A DNA stretch of 64,000 nt, taken from the NCBI RefSeq assembly GCF_003473485.1, contig NC_053045.1:47658494-47722493 (forward strand), written 5' to 3'. Position 1 is the first letter of the stretch; each line of letters begins with the position of its first letter. A program made the position numbers and the translations under genes. Source of the stretch: Medicago truncatula. Lineage: Eukaryota > Streptophyta > Magnoliopsida > Fabales > Fabaceae. Shown here piece after piece: positions 24,101-43,900 of the stretch. The notes beneath the pieces are model-generated. The model saw nothing but the letters and a program-made list of their open reading frames with translations, was not told where the DNA came from and made no database searches.

Positions 24101-26332
24101 AAGCTCAAGGTCTGGAGAATTAGTTTTCGTCTTTTCGAGAATTGAGTTGGCAATTTGTTAGAGGAAGCAGGGTAGTTATCGGGAGGGAATTGAGTGAGGT
24201 ATTCAGCCACTTTGGTCATTGTTTTTTTGCCGAGAATTACCTGTCTTAGAGGAACTGAGGCTCTGGTTGTGGCCATTGCAAAAGCCTAGGATCTCACTTT
24301 TTGTAATCTCATTAATAGTCTCATTGTGTTTCCGTTATCAGCATTCGATCATCCACAAGGGATACGACCCTTCTTTGGACACTGTTATTGAAGGAGTTTC
24401 AGGCACCAAGTTTTCCTTTAAGGGAATCTTACTTTTATCTAGGCTAAAAGTATTATTTGGAGCTGTTGTCTTCATCTTTAAGAAGCTATAGTCATGTTTT
24501 TTAAGCAGAAGAAAGGAGAAAACAAGTCTAATCACTTCTAAGACCATTGTTTTGTAAGCTTAAAGTCTTAAACTATTGAAATATATAGGTTCCTTGAACT
24601 TCGTTATCTGCAACTGAGGTGCTTTATGATTTTGTTGAATTTGTAATCCTCTCATTTTTGGGGTGATTTTAAATTGTCTGAAGAATTACCATGTTTCAGG
24701 CCTTTAATATCCTACGCTATGAGGTTGGTCAAAGATATAATTCACATTATGATGCATTCAATCCTGACGAATATGGGCCACAAAAGAGCCAAAGGGTATG
24801 TGTGAACTAAACTCGTGTTCTGTTTTGCAAGTCATTTTAGTGATGAAATTTATTTTATTTGTAATTAAGATTGAGTATAGCATCGAGGGCTTTTTATTTT
24901 ACAAGTTGATATTCATCGAGAGACTACACGACAGGGCTTGGATGAAATAAAAATAATTGTTGAGTGAAGCAGACCATTTTATTTATTTATTATTATTATA
25001 CTTAAAGTTGTTGGATTTTGTTGCAGATGATGTAAACTTGTATCGTTATACCGTAGGGTTCTATACAATATAAGCACAAAATCACTTACACCAAACACAT
25101 GTTAATGAGCTCATTTCTTAACTTACAGATTTTGATTGAGAATGCAGGTGGCTTCATTTTTGCTGTATTTAACTGATGTTGAGGAAGGTGGCGAGACTAT
25201 GTTTCCATTTGAGGTAATATCAAGTTTGTTGCTGCATCTTGTTTGACCCACTCCTCAATTTCATTGATTTCCTGCATAGTTAGAGAGCACTATAAAGGCT
25301 AGATACTCCAAATTGCTCAAGTATTATTTTTGTATCTGTATCCGATACTAAACATGATTTAATACTCCAATGTACATATCCAAGGATTATCCTCCAATAT
25401 TTTGCCAGTGGTCAGAGAAAAAAAAAACTAATTTAAACGATGTTTTGATAGGCAATTATTATTGTATTTTTTCAGTATGTTAGCAAATGCTACTAAATTA
25501 TTGGATTCGATTAGTTTTCAGTATTTGAACCTTAGACCTCCTGCTTAGAGCTTTTCAGAATTCCTCAGTTTTTCAACCGAGCTGCCTTTTTCGAACATTA
25601 ATGAAAAATGTTATAGTTTACATGGAAAAGAGTATATTTTAAGTAGCCGTAAAAAAAGAAAGTATATTTTAAGTAGAATAGCTAGGAGTATTGTATCTGT
25701 TTATGTATATTTTTGTAAATTGTAATATATGGTTGTATACTAATGATAGATGTAATGTATCTTTATATTATGTATTTATGTAAAATATATTCATTTTGTA
25801 AATTTGTGCTAGCATTTTTAGGCCTCGTCATATATGTAGTTTTTATATGAATTTCTTGTATCCTCATGCTTCGCCGTAAGAGTATTTGGGCTTCATAGTT
25901 AGCACAAAATTGTTATGCAGAATGGCTTGAACATGGATGGTACCTATGGGTACGAAGACTGCGTTGGTTTAAGAGTAAAGCCAAGACAGGGGGATGGACT
26001 TCTATTTTATTCACTGCTCCCCAACGGGACAATCGATCAGGTTAGTGTTGTTTGTCTTCTAAATTCCCAAGTAATAATCATTGACTCAACGACGGAGATT
26101 ATGATATAATATATGCACAGAACTTAAAATCTCAACCATTAGATTATGAGATTATGTTGTGTCGTGTACTGTGATATAAGTGCAAACTCACTTCTGGTTC
26201 TAAGTTATGACTTGTTTGTATGTATTCTTTATTTGGCAGACATCACTGCATGGGAGCTGCCCTGTGATAAAAGGGGAGAAGTGGGTGGCAACGAAGTGGA
26301 TAAGGAATCTAGATCAAGAAGATGATGATTAG
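21144..26332 (+). CDS. P4H: Prolyl 4-hydroxylase, 2-oxoglutarate/Fe(II) dioxygenase
   Basis: Eight exons: 21144-21278, 21517-21639, 22664-22821, 23253-23355, 24700-24795, 25148-25213, 25921-26040, 26240-26332. All introns are GT-AG and the joined frame is 297 residues. The N-terminus is a short basic tail then a membrane anchor at about 20-38 (VFLICIFFFLAGFFG), giving a type II ER/Golgi protein. The catalytic double-stranded beta-helix has Fe ligands His189 and Asp191 (SHYDAFNP), distal His271 (TSLHGSCPV) and 2-oxoglutarate-binding Lys281 (KGEKW). The enzyme hydroxylates prolines in extensins, arabinogalactan proteins and secreted peptides, allowing O-glycosylation. The intron after exon 4 (23356-24699) is 1.34 kb and carries an unidentified coding-like insertion. 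The second intron contains a MITE-like GGGTGCGTTTGG motif at 22175. Confidence 0.95.
23900..24490. other. Unidentified coding-like segment inside a P4H intron
   Basis: Less AT-rich than the surrounding intron, with short open stretches on both strands: plus 23915-24145 (contains EDATLDDVLHLFSHFPHLSFEGKAG-like sequence, cut here for length), plus 24219-24491, minus 24052-24276 and minus 24338-24547. I do not recognise a domain on either strand. Composition and position suggest a decayed transposon or captured gene fragment. The exons on either side join in frame (HGE then AFNILRYE), so the segment is spliced out. Confidence 0.35.
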
Positions 26333-26705
26333 ATAATTGGCCCCTGCAATTCAGATTCCGTCGTATACAGGGTTATTATCTTCCCATGTATAATTTATGG
26401 TCAGATCAGATGAATAATCAAGGGAAATTTTGATCAAATCAGATGTGTTCAAAATGTATAACAAGAGTGTAAATTTTTGTTATATGCATGTACTAATGGG
26501 TCATGATTAAATTGAGCGGACCCATTGGTCTGCGCTTTTCGACAGAAGTTTAAAATGAAAGTTTTATCTTAGGATTTGTGTATTCAATACATTGAAACAT
26601 CGAAAAATAACTTTTTTTTTTTACATGAAAGTTATCAATTTGTTTACATTTTTAATCATTAAGACAAAAGTTCTAACAAGTGCCCTCATAAAGAAGTTTA
26701 AAATA

Positions 26706-26850
26706 CTCTCTCCGTTTCTAAATATAAGCAAATTTTACTTTTTAGGTTTATTCAATTAATGATGTATGTAGTCTATAATATGAACCAGATGCATCATTAA
26801 TTAAATGAACCTAAAAAATAAAATTTGCTTATATTTAAAAACGGAAAGAG
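26706..26850. mobile_element. Stowaway (Tc1/mariner) MITE
   Basis: CTCTCTCCGTTTCTAAATAT on the left is mirrored by ATATTTAAAAACGGAAAGAG on the right, flanked by TA (26704-26705 and 26851-26852). Length 145 bp and the CTCCNTCCGT-type end are diagnostic of Stowaway. It is followed at once by a long TA repeat. Confidence 0.9.
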
Positions 26851-26905
<55 letters not shown>

Positions 26906-26916
26906 CACACACACAT
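26851..26916. repeat. (TA)n(CA)n compound microsatellite
   Basis: A TA repeat of about 20 units runs into a short ACAC repeat of about 9 units, beginning at the TA target of the Stowaway MITE. Likely polymorphic in length. Confidence 0.95.
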
Positions 26917-27010
26917 CAATAATATAATATTATTAGAACAACAAGAATTCAATGTTTCATCTTCATGATAAAGCATGAATATATTTAAAGAAATAAATAC
27001 AATAATATCG

Positions 27011-27999
27011 ATCAAGTTTTATCCCACTAAGCGAGGTCACTACATGAATCAAACAACGTCATAATTGTCTATCAAAAATCATGTATTTCTTCAACTTATT
27101 AATCTTTAATTCCTTCTTAATAATTTCTTTTATAATTTTTCTAAGTCTTTGGCTACGTGTGCCGATTTAACTCCCTTCTATATGATCTACTCTCCTAATT
27201 ACATAATATGCCTAAACCACCTAAGTCTAATTTCTATAATCTTTTCTATTATAGGTTCTACCATAACTCTCTCTCTCTCCCTCTCTCTAATGTTGACATT
27301 TTTAATTTGATCCCGTCTAGTCTTATCAAAACATGCAACACGACATTCTCATCTCTGCTACGCTTAACTTATGTTCGTGATGGTTCTTTACCGTACAACA
27401 TCGTCGGTCATACCGTTGTCTGATAAAATAATTCCTTCAACTTAAGTGGTATTTTCGCATCACATAAAACACTTGAGGCACTGGTTCATTTCAACCACTA
27501 AACTTGGATTCAATGATTTACATCTCCTTCTATTTCTTTGTCGTTTTGTACTATAGACCCATGATATTTAAAGTGTGTGACTTGTGGTATGATATGATCT
27601 TCAACTTTCACCTCTAAACCATAAATGCTTCACCTTACTCTGTCTTGCTTCTATTTTGGCGAAAGTCATATGTTTCTAAGGTTTGTCTCCAACCTTTCAT
27701 TTAATTCTTTCCTCGACTCTCCAAGTATGACGATATCGTATGCAAAAAATACGCATCTTGGTGCTCGCTCTTAGATGTGTTCTGTAAGCACATCTAACAC
27801 AAAGATTAAAAGACAAGAGTTCGGTGTTGAACCTTGATGCAATTCTATTGTTATGGAAAAATCTTTGGTGTACCCAGCTCGTGTCCTCACATAGTCGATA
27901 TCATTGATAGCTCAAATATAGGCAACCTTAACATCTTTTCTCTCTAGACACACTATCACACGTCTTCTCTAAATTAATGAAAGTTAAGTGCAAGCCCTT
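27011..27999 (-). pseudogene. Dead LINE reverse transcriptase, antisense
   Basis: Translation of the minus strand in shifting frames gives the C-terminal half of a plant LINE reverse transcriptase: LTFINLEKTCDSVSRE (family: FIDLEKAYDRVPRE), ELHQGSTPNS (family: GLHQGS), LDVLTEHI, FFAYDIVILGESR (the FADD active-site motif changed to FAYD), KTE, KVEDHIIPQVTHFKY, IPLKLKELFYQT and finally DLA.WDKT. Many frameshifts and stops separate these blocks. A related 3' end piece lies in a CK2 intron near 33958-34075. The region is noncoding today. Confidence 0.8.
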
Positions 28000-28001
28000 T
28001 T
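27846..28001. repeat. Left copy of a ~156-bp direct duplication flanking a LINE tail
   Basis: 27846-28001 and 28510-28666 are direct copies differing at only a handful of positions. Both are pieces of the dead reverse transcriptase. The DNA between them is a LINE 3' end with its poly(T) (antisense poly(A)) touching the left copy. The arrangement fits an insertion that created an unusually long target duplication. Confidence 0.75.
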
Positions 28002-28509
28002 TTTTTTTTTGAAAAAGGCAAAATGGAATATATATTAAACAACCCTAGATGCTAAAGCACAAGGAGTGCCAAAACGCCTAGGCACAATTGGTACACAAAA
28101 CAATCCTGTACAAGCCAATATGGTGCAGAAACAAAGTGAAACAAAGAAACAACAAGCTAGAAAATAGTGTTTAAGCAAGTTAGAGGACTCCACCGCCATT
28201 CTTGATAGTCAAAATCAAAATTAGTGTATTTCGATTTCAACCACCAAAGATTGAAGCTTTGCCCTTTCACCTAGCGTTAGCAAATTGTCCTCTTTTCCTT
28301 TGAAAATTATGTTATTCCGTTAATTATCCAAGATACCGAAAGCCAAATAATCTGCATGGACTCAATCGATTTCTTAGAGAAGCCCCGCAGACCACTAAAA
28401 TGATGAAAATGTTCAAAAAAGTGACAATGGAAAGCTGTTGAGTAACCAAGCCAAGCCGCTCCCTAAAGAAATGATAGTATAATAATATAATAATCCATTC
28501 ACATTTTTA
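28002..28509 (-). mobile_element. 5'-truncated LINE 3' end, antisense
   Basis: Begins with a T run (the poly(A) tail on the minus strand). Minus-strand translation gives the C-terminus of a zf-RVT-type LINE pol: GYSTAFHCHFFEHFHHFSGL, RGFSKKSIESMQIIWL, WWLKSKYTNFDFDYQEWRW. Blocks are separated by stops, so the copy is dead, but it is better preserved than the surrounding reverse transcriptase. It is flanked by the ~156-bp direct duplication. The last ~40 bp (GATAGTATAATAATATAAT) recurs at about 35601-35621. Confidence 0.75.
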
Positions 28510-28666
28510 TATTGTTATGGAAAAATCTTTGTTGTACCCAGCTCGTGTCCTCACAATAGTCGATATCATTGATAGGTCAAATATAGGCAACCTTAACATG
28601 TTTTCTCTCTAGACACACTATCACATGTCTTCTCTAAATTAATGAAAGTTAAGTGCAAGTCCTTTT
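28510..28666. repeat. Right copy of the ~156-bp direct duplication
   Basis: Pairs with 27846-28001. See that entry for the interpretation. 28667-29410 beyond it is AT-rich intergenic DNA without a recognisable gene. Confidence 0.75.
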
Positions 28667-29424
28667 GATCCATTCAATACTACTCCATCACTTTCTTTTT
28701 TACCAAAATTACTTATATTTATATATTATATTGTGCATTCAGATATTTAATTTTATTAATGTATCCTAGCCTTATCGTATCTTAAATTTTACAAATTTTC
28801 AATATTAACGTATCGGTACCGTATCGTATCAAGTATCTAAACTTTATATACGAGCACTTTGAGATCCCCGAGAGAGAAATATAGCAAAGGCATGGTACTA
28901 CCATTCAGAATTGCATAACATTATAAAAATGCGAATGAAGTACTATGTCGTGCAACTCTAACATGATTTTGGATGTCAAATGATAGAAACTGTGAAGCTG
29001 CAGAATTATTACGGTGACCAAATACAATCATACGCAAGGATCAAGGTTGTTAACCAATGGAACCATTTTATTAAGCCATTGGTATGATACTTAGTTTGGT
29101 TTCATTTTTAAGTTTTTGGGGTTTTATTTTAGTATGTATGTGCTATAGGCTATCTGTGGTCCATTCGAACTAGACTATATTTTACACGAATTTTTTCGGG
29201 CCAGCTGAAATTAAAAGACCTAAGTTCTGTGTTTTATCAAGCTTGGTAGATCGACTTACATAGACTAATCTATTTTGAGAGTTCTAATCAAACTCGATTG
29301 CCGACCCATTTGATGAGCTTCTACATAATGCTCTCATATCATATCAATCAATGTATTTTCTCATTTTTGAGGAAGATAAGCAATGGTATCCAGCTGCAAA
29401 ATACTAACATTGCCGCGTAACTAT

Positions 29425-29447
29425 TACGTGGCCACTTATCCACGTCA
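29425..29447. promoter_or_regulatory. ACGT-core elements and promoter of the SERF/zinc-finger gene
   Basis: TACGTGGC at 29425-29432 and CCACGTCA at 29440-29447 are ABRE/G-box-like sites. Further down are a TATATAAAT box at about 29612-29620 and a telo-box-like ATTAGGGTTTTG at about 29697-29708 in the 5' leader, 15-25 bp before the start codon. Telo-boxes are common in leaders of highly expressed plant housekeeping genes. Confidence 0.55.
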
Positions 29448-29723
29448 GCAATAAATTATTATAGTTAGGTGAGGATATAAAGAGAGCAATAAATTTGATT
29501 GACTTAAGAAAATAGGGTTTCTTATTTTTTTATTTTTATTTTTGACTAAAAATGAAAATAGTAGTAGTGTCTTACTATTAATTAATGAAAATTAATAAAG
29601 AAAATTCCGAATATATAAATTGATGTATCTTTCTATCTTTCATCCATTATTTTCGTTTTGCGCACACAACAACACAGTCTTCTTACGATAAAGAAATTAG
29701 GGTTTTGAGGGTCTCTCTCAGCC

Positions 29724-31484
29724 ATGGGTGGAGGTAACGGTCAAAAGGCTAAGATGGCTCGCGAGAGGAACCTCGAGAAGCAGAAGCAGGCTGGCAAAGG
29801 TATAATCCAATCCATTCTCTCAACAATTCTAAAATGAAAATTAGAAATTGGGATTTCATCTTTTCGTTGAAAAATTGGGATTAAATAAAGAATCTTGATT
29901 CTACGTGTTAGATCTGGTTGATTTTAACAATTTTTGTTTTGTATTTGCAGGAAGCCAGCTTGAAAAAAACAAAAAAGCTATGTCAATTCAGGTATAATCA
30001 AGATTTCTCTATAGATCTGAAGTTTATGTGGTTAAAATTATCGAATAATATTTGATTTTTTTTTCCTTACTGAGATTGAACCAATAAATTTCATCAATTT
30101 GTTTATTGTTGCATAAAGTTTCTCCGTTTTCTGTTTGGATCCCCTTGGTTTGGGGCTCAGATATATATATTTTTATCATCTGTGTTATTTATACTGCATT
30201 TACAATTCTTTTGTTTAGAACTATGATTGTAAAATCGGAGTTATGTTTTAAAGAGTTCATTTTCATTTAATGTTATTTTGATTCCATGATGTTTGTCTTA
30301 TGAGCATTTTAACGGAGGTATTACATGCTTTGTGTCGCATATATGTAATACTTGAAATTCGGTATGTTAGGGAGTTGGGTTTGGAGAAAATATAAAGGGA
30401 AAGAAATCAAAGGGATTAAGTTGTATTTTAAACGAAAAGGTTAAAGAATTTGAGGGTTGAGCAAAAATATGATTGACTAACCATACATTTTGGTATTTTG
30501 ATGTTTTGCCAACATCTAATGAAGTCCTATTATGAAATTGAATAGTATCAATGGTACTTAATTTGGATATATAGTTTCTCATCCAAAAGCCTCTGTAGAA
30601 ACTTAACAATAGAGATTTGAATAATAAACCCAAAAATGCATAATTTTGTGTGGATAGATACTCTTTTTTTAAGAAATTCTGACTTCTTTGGTTGGCGTAT
30701 TTTGGACAGCTTCTGAAATTAACTTCTTCCCTTAAAAATTTATAAAACATTGTTTACATTGTTATGTATTCACTGTTTTTTCTCAAACATAGTCACCTTG
30801 ATATTGTTCACCCTAACAAATTCTGAGTATTTGGCACTTGGTAATTTTTTTGAATTTAAGATCTATATTTTACATAGTTTGTAATTGTAAGTTAATTACA
30901 ATGATTGGCTCTTTATTTGACATAGTATGTAAGTTCAATACGATTATTGATTTGACATGGTATGTAATTCATCTAGAAACTTCTAGGCTGTAGTTGGTTT
31001 GACAAGTTCTGTTTTGTGGTCAGATTGTTTCTCTTGATCCACTTTGTAAGCACCATGATGCATAATGTTAACCCAAAAAGTTTTCTTCAATATGTCTTAA
31101 AAATGTATCTTTTAGTCAGAACTGTCAAATTGTTTTTACTGATCCACTGTGTAAAGTAAACTGCATAATACATGATAACCCAAAAAGTTTTATTCAATAT
31201 GTCTTAAAAATGTGTAGACGTTCAATTTGCACACAGGAAGACTTTGTTTTAAAATTAATCATGACAACGGTCTTAAGCAGCGTTCAATCTCTCACTGCAT
31301 TGCTGTAGTATTGAATGGAGCCCTTTACTGATTATAATGTTGTGATTGATGATTGCAGTGCAAGGTGTGCATGCAAACATTTATCTGCACCACATCAGAA
31401 GTGAAGTGCAAGGAGCATGCTGAGGCAAGACACCCAAAATCTGATCTCTTCACTTGTTTTCCTCATCTTAAACCAGAAGCCTGA
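29724..31484 (+). CDS. Small SERF / zf-met2 protein, At2g23090-like
   Basis: Three exons: 29724-29799, 29951-29991 and 31359-31484, giving 80 residues, the normal size of this family. The N-terminus MGGGNGQKAKMARERNLEK is a 4F5/SERF-type lysine-rich segment. The third exon holds a Cys/His zinc-binding module with CKVCMQTFICTT, CKEH and ARHPKSDLFTCFPHL. The family is ubiquitous and strongly expressed in plants but has no firmly assigned reaction; a nucleic-acid-binding or chaperone-modulating role is inference. The ATG is in good context (GCCATGG). The gene is convergent with the CK2 alpha gene, whose stop is 1.9 kb away. Confidence 0.92.
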
Positions 31485-33362
31485 AGGGGGAAGCATGTTG
31501 ATACATTATATCATATTATATGGATCATGAATTTCTTTTATATAAAAAAATTCTGTGTTTGTCTTGGTGACTAGGGAAAGACACAAGGGGATAATTAGTA
31601 TGTTTTTCCCTGAAGTGTGAGAAACTGTTGATTTTCTCTCGTCAAAGTGTAACTGTTTAATGGTCATTAGTGTTAATATTGTGTTAAAAATCATGGTATT
31701 AAATAAAGAGCTTGACTATATCAGAGCTTGTATAGATAGATAATCTAACTCCGCAATCAACCTAACTGGTGAAATTATATCATTGGTGGCGGTTGAAATT
31801 GGCTGCTGAGGACATTGTTAGCCTATCAAGCAACTATGATAACGTTGGTTAAGATGATAAATTCAGTCTAAAGATGGATTGCCTCCCTGTCGAGTAATAT
31901 ATGCCTGAACCCAATACATAACCTCATTATTTGACCCATTGAATATGAACGCATAAGAACCAAGGCCAAGTTGGACGTCTAGCACGTCTGAACTTCAGTT
32001 TTGAGTTTTGACCAATAAGAGAGAATCAGCGTAGTGGAAGTTGCATAATCTTACTCTTTTATTTGACAGCTAGTCTGATTTCCGCTGCAAACTCACTCAA
32101 ATTTCTAATTATTGCAGCTAATTTTCTAATTAATGATATATATCTATAAACATGGATTGTACGTATCTAAATCCAGGTTCCATGATATGATCTGGTTCCT
32201 TGGATAACTAGCTATAACGGGAAGACAACACTCTCATTCTATATTGGGAAGTAGTAATAATACATCCCAGATGTGGCAGCAGTCTCCTCTCACCGCCACC
32301 ATTAACATGGGCTAACAACTAATTCACCAACATTTGCTGTTAAAATAGTTACACTCTTCGTCCCTGATTTAAAGACCATTGCTAAATAAAACCATCTACA
32401 CATTTTTAGATATATTACTCTTTTCAATTATACCCCTTATTAACTAACAACTGTATTGAAATATGAAAAATCAACATTGAATGTATTTAGACAAAAAGGA
32501 CAATTTAGTAGTAATAGTTACACATTTTTCAAATTACTTCAATTTTTTTTAATACCCGTGATTTTTGTAAAATACTTTCATATTAAGAGCAAGAAGAGAG
32601 TAACCATTAAGAGATCAACAATTAATAGCGTGTTGTTAACATTTTTCTTCTACACTTCATCTAGGTGCCAATGTCTGGAAATCCTAGTAGCACATTTGCC
32701 AAGAGAAATTCTACAAGTTAGTCCAAGTGAGGAAAAAAAAAGTCTATTTCCTTTAAATATTTTTGAAGGACTAAAATTTATAAACATTTAACCCAAAAAA
32801 CTTTACTCCCTTGTAGGAAGGTTAACCATTAGAAATATGTTGCAGGGGGAGACAAACCATTTGCCTCTAACTAACACAAGATGCATGTTTCACATTGACG
32901 CAACGTTTTTGTATCATTCATCTTAAAAAAAAGTGCTCGTATCATCAATAATAAACTAACTGCAAGCAAACTTTGCGTTGGAAGAAATATTTGAGTATGA
33001 AACACTGTCAAAAAGATGTTCCCAGAAAACTAGGGTAGTAGGAGGCACAATTATTGTGATTAAATTACCCTACTTTATTATAGTATTTGTAATCAATATA
33101 GGAATTTTCTTTAAAAAAATACTAGTACATAAGCTAAACAACCAAACATCCGCTTGAAATTGAGACTTCAAATAACTTTTTAAGTTAAAATTATAGTTTT
33201 CAAAAACAGAAACAAATTATTCAACCGAACAAGATAATGATATTGTTACATTCCACAAGAAAAAGTAACTATTAATTAACAGAATGCAACCATGCCACAT
33301 GTTGGGGTATTATAAAACAATTCCACATAAATGAACTCAGGTTTATGGATCCACACATGAAG
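31485..33362. other. Intergenic region between convergent genes
   Basis: 3' flanks of the SERF/zinc-finger gene and the CK2 alpha gene. The rest is AT-rich with no recognised repeat boundaries. An open stretch at 32456-32791 has no ATG context, splice or domain support and is not called. Confidence 0.5.
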
Positions 33363-40968
<7,606 letters not shown>

Positions 40969-43900
40969 TCATGAATGAGACTGTCTCTTTACATATATAT
41001 TTCTTTTAGGCTGAATTTGCTCAACATCAAAAACCTCAAACATTAGACGTCTCACATCACGTTTCCCATAAACAGCATACGAAAGCCCGTGAAGGGCTTG
41101 TTGAACAGATACCGTGGCCGGGTTTCTCAGTCTGTGACTGCGCTCATACGAACTTCGAACCTTGTCGGAGTATATAATAAAACGGTGGAGTTGTTTGGCC
41201 CTCAAATACATTCCACAATACCTGTTCATAAGAGTGCGGCGGTGCTTTTCTTGTAACCAATAACCCGGAGCATCTAAATGCTTCATCAACAATCTTTCAG
41301 CCATCACCAAATCCTTAACAAAATACCCAAAATAAATAAATTAATGGATAAACAAATTTATAACGTAGGCAATGAATAAGAGAGGAGGGCAAATTTTAGC
41401 ATATGGTATACGTCTTATAGATGAAACAAGAGTGTCATTCATTCCAAAAATGCAATCAAATAGTAGAATAGACAAGAAACATAAAGAGTCTACCGCTATC
41501 TTTTGACCAAGGTATTCTAATCTCTCGTAGCAAAATCGAGGATGATCAAATTTGTAATTTGATGGATGCAAGAAACATAGCTGCAAAACAAGAAATTGGT
41601 TATCAGAATTCAGAACAGAACCTAGAGTAACTTTCGATCAGATCTGCTGACCATCTTCTATTGAAAGTGACACGGAAATTAGATAAAAGGTATAAAATAT
41701 AATGAATACCAATTAAACCATTGACATGCTTGTATAATGAACATTGAGGAGTGAAGTAAAGAGCAAACAAGAAAATAAGCTTAATGTAAAAAAAAAAATA
41801 TGACGAGTAGACACAAGACATGATAGGATTAAGAATGAATAAGTTAGAAAGGAAGTCAAGGTAGCAGCTAGTGTGAAGAAGTTAATGAAATTTTCTGTCT
41901 TACGTGTTAGAAAACGACATACAAAAACTCTAGTAGGGAGGGTATCAATGGACTAATGGAGGGTAGTCCAAGTCCAATAGTAAACAATAGTGGAAGACAT
42001 GGAAAAGCTATGGGTCAAACCCCTAAAAAGGTTGTAGATTTCAATTATTTTTCTTTAGACATGATTATCGATAAGATATTATGTTATCGTTTGATCCATG
42101 CATATGATCCCACCAAGTGAAAAAAGGCTTTTAATTTGATTGTTGAAAACTACCAACATGCAAAATATTTGGGTGGTTTTAAGGCGTGTCTTTGTTGTAA
42201 TGAGGTGAAATGTGCTTACATAAACCAAATACAGAAGAGAAATACCTAAAATGGGTACAAAAATGATACCAACAACATAAAATATCTATCATTGACTGTG
42301 TGGTACTGATAACTTGAGTATTTTCTACTATTTTAGATTTAGCTTTCCAAGTTTCCACAGAATCAATAACTAAACTACATCTTTAATAAAATCTGTGCTT
42401 CTGGAAAACTTCAACCGACATTAAACAACTTCAATACGATATTATTCACATACTGAATTCCAAGATGGGAAAGCAGTAGAAACATGGTAATTTCTTGCTC
42501 AGAGATGCATCGAAGTATTCATAGGTATACATATACCCAAACCTAACAGATAGGAAAAAAGGTAAAGAAGAATGAGAGGCATCATTGCTACCTGCAAACC
42601 AAGTCCAAGCTCTACATTCCGAGCTTCAGTAATTTCTGGAATTCTATCTGTCATTTCTAATGGATAACCAAGGATTTGCATAACCCGGGGTCTGCTATCA
42701 TAATCCCATACATTTCCTCTAAACCGATGCATTCCTGGGGGAATACAAGCTCTGAACAGCCGTGGATGTGCAAAAAGGGCATCTGCAGGAGGCTGAATGG
42801 AGAACAGTAAGTACATTGCTTTTCTAATAATATCATAAACAAATTATGTTGTAGGGAATGAACTTCTCATGCATATTTGGTAAAAGAGAGAGAAACAAAA
42901 TCGGATGTATAATGAAGCAAGATTAAGTTTGACCACAATGGCATGAGCTTTATATTTAGATTTTTGCTAACGTTTTGTAGGAGAAAAAACCAATAATGCT
43001 ATGACATATGTGTAGCACTTGCCTTATAGGCAACCATATCTTGCCAGCTTAGCTTGCCTTCAAATTCAGCAGATACATGATCTATGTCTTCAAGTTGCTT
43101 CCGCAATCTGGGCTGGCATTCCTCAGCATCTGGATCCATTCCAAAAACTTCAAAAAGAATACGATACACTTCCGGCATACCAAAACACAGATAGATTGCC
43201 CCAAACAAGGCCCAAAAGACAGACCTGCCAAATGTACATACAATGACAAATATTTAGATAGTATGTGAAAATTACATTTCAGATACATATCATGGGAGAC
43301 CAACTCCATAGATTAAGATAGTTCGTGATAAGTTAGTTTGTGAGAGGAATGTTAAGTTGGTTAGTTAGTTAATAAACATAATAAGGCATGTGGCCTATAA
43401 AATAGGGAAAGAGAGATCAGGAGTGATCAATATCTTATCATTGGGAGAGTCTAGAGTCTCTCGAACACTCTAGGAATTCTATTGTAATTTGGGGATTATC
43501 CCTATTTTCTCTAGTAATACCAGTTGGTTTCTATCAGTTTGACAGTAAATTGATTAAGATCATCAATATTTTTATCTTCCCTAAATCCATATTTAATCAT
43601 TTACAATTTGTGAATCATAACAACTTGCTCTTCAAAACAAGATGGGATCATTGATCTCAGAATTACTCACAATCTGATATAAAAATTTCATGGCAAATAT
43701 AATGGAGGATAAGACACATGGAAAAAACACAATTAGAGCCAGAGAGCAGACCCCGATGAATAAGGATGTATATCCAAATTTTACAGTTAGTCAAGCTTAT
43801 TCAGTTTGAAGCAGAATAACATCAACATAATTCTCAAATCCAAAGTCTCCATTGCTCAAAAGAATACCAAGGAAGAACAACCAGAAACTTACAAGCAAAT

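Noticed and set aside
30367..30750. 127-residue minus-strand open frame
   Set aside because: Lies inside the long second intron of the SERF/zinc-finger gene, AT-rich, low-complexity protein, no domain.
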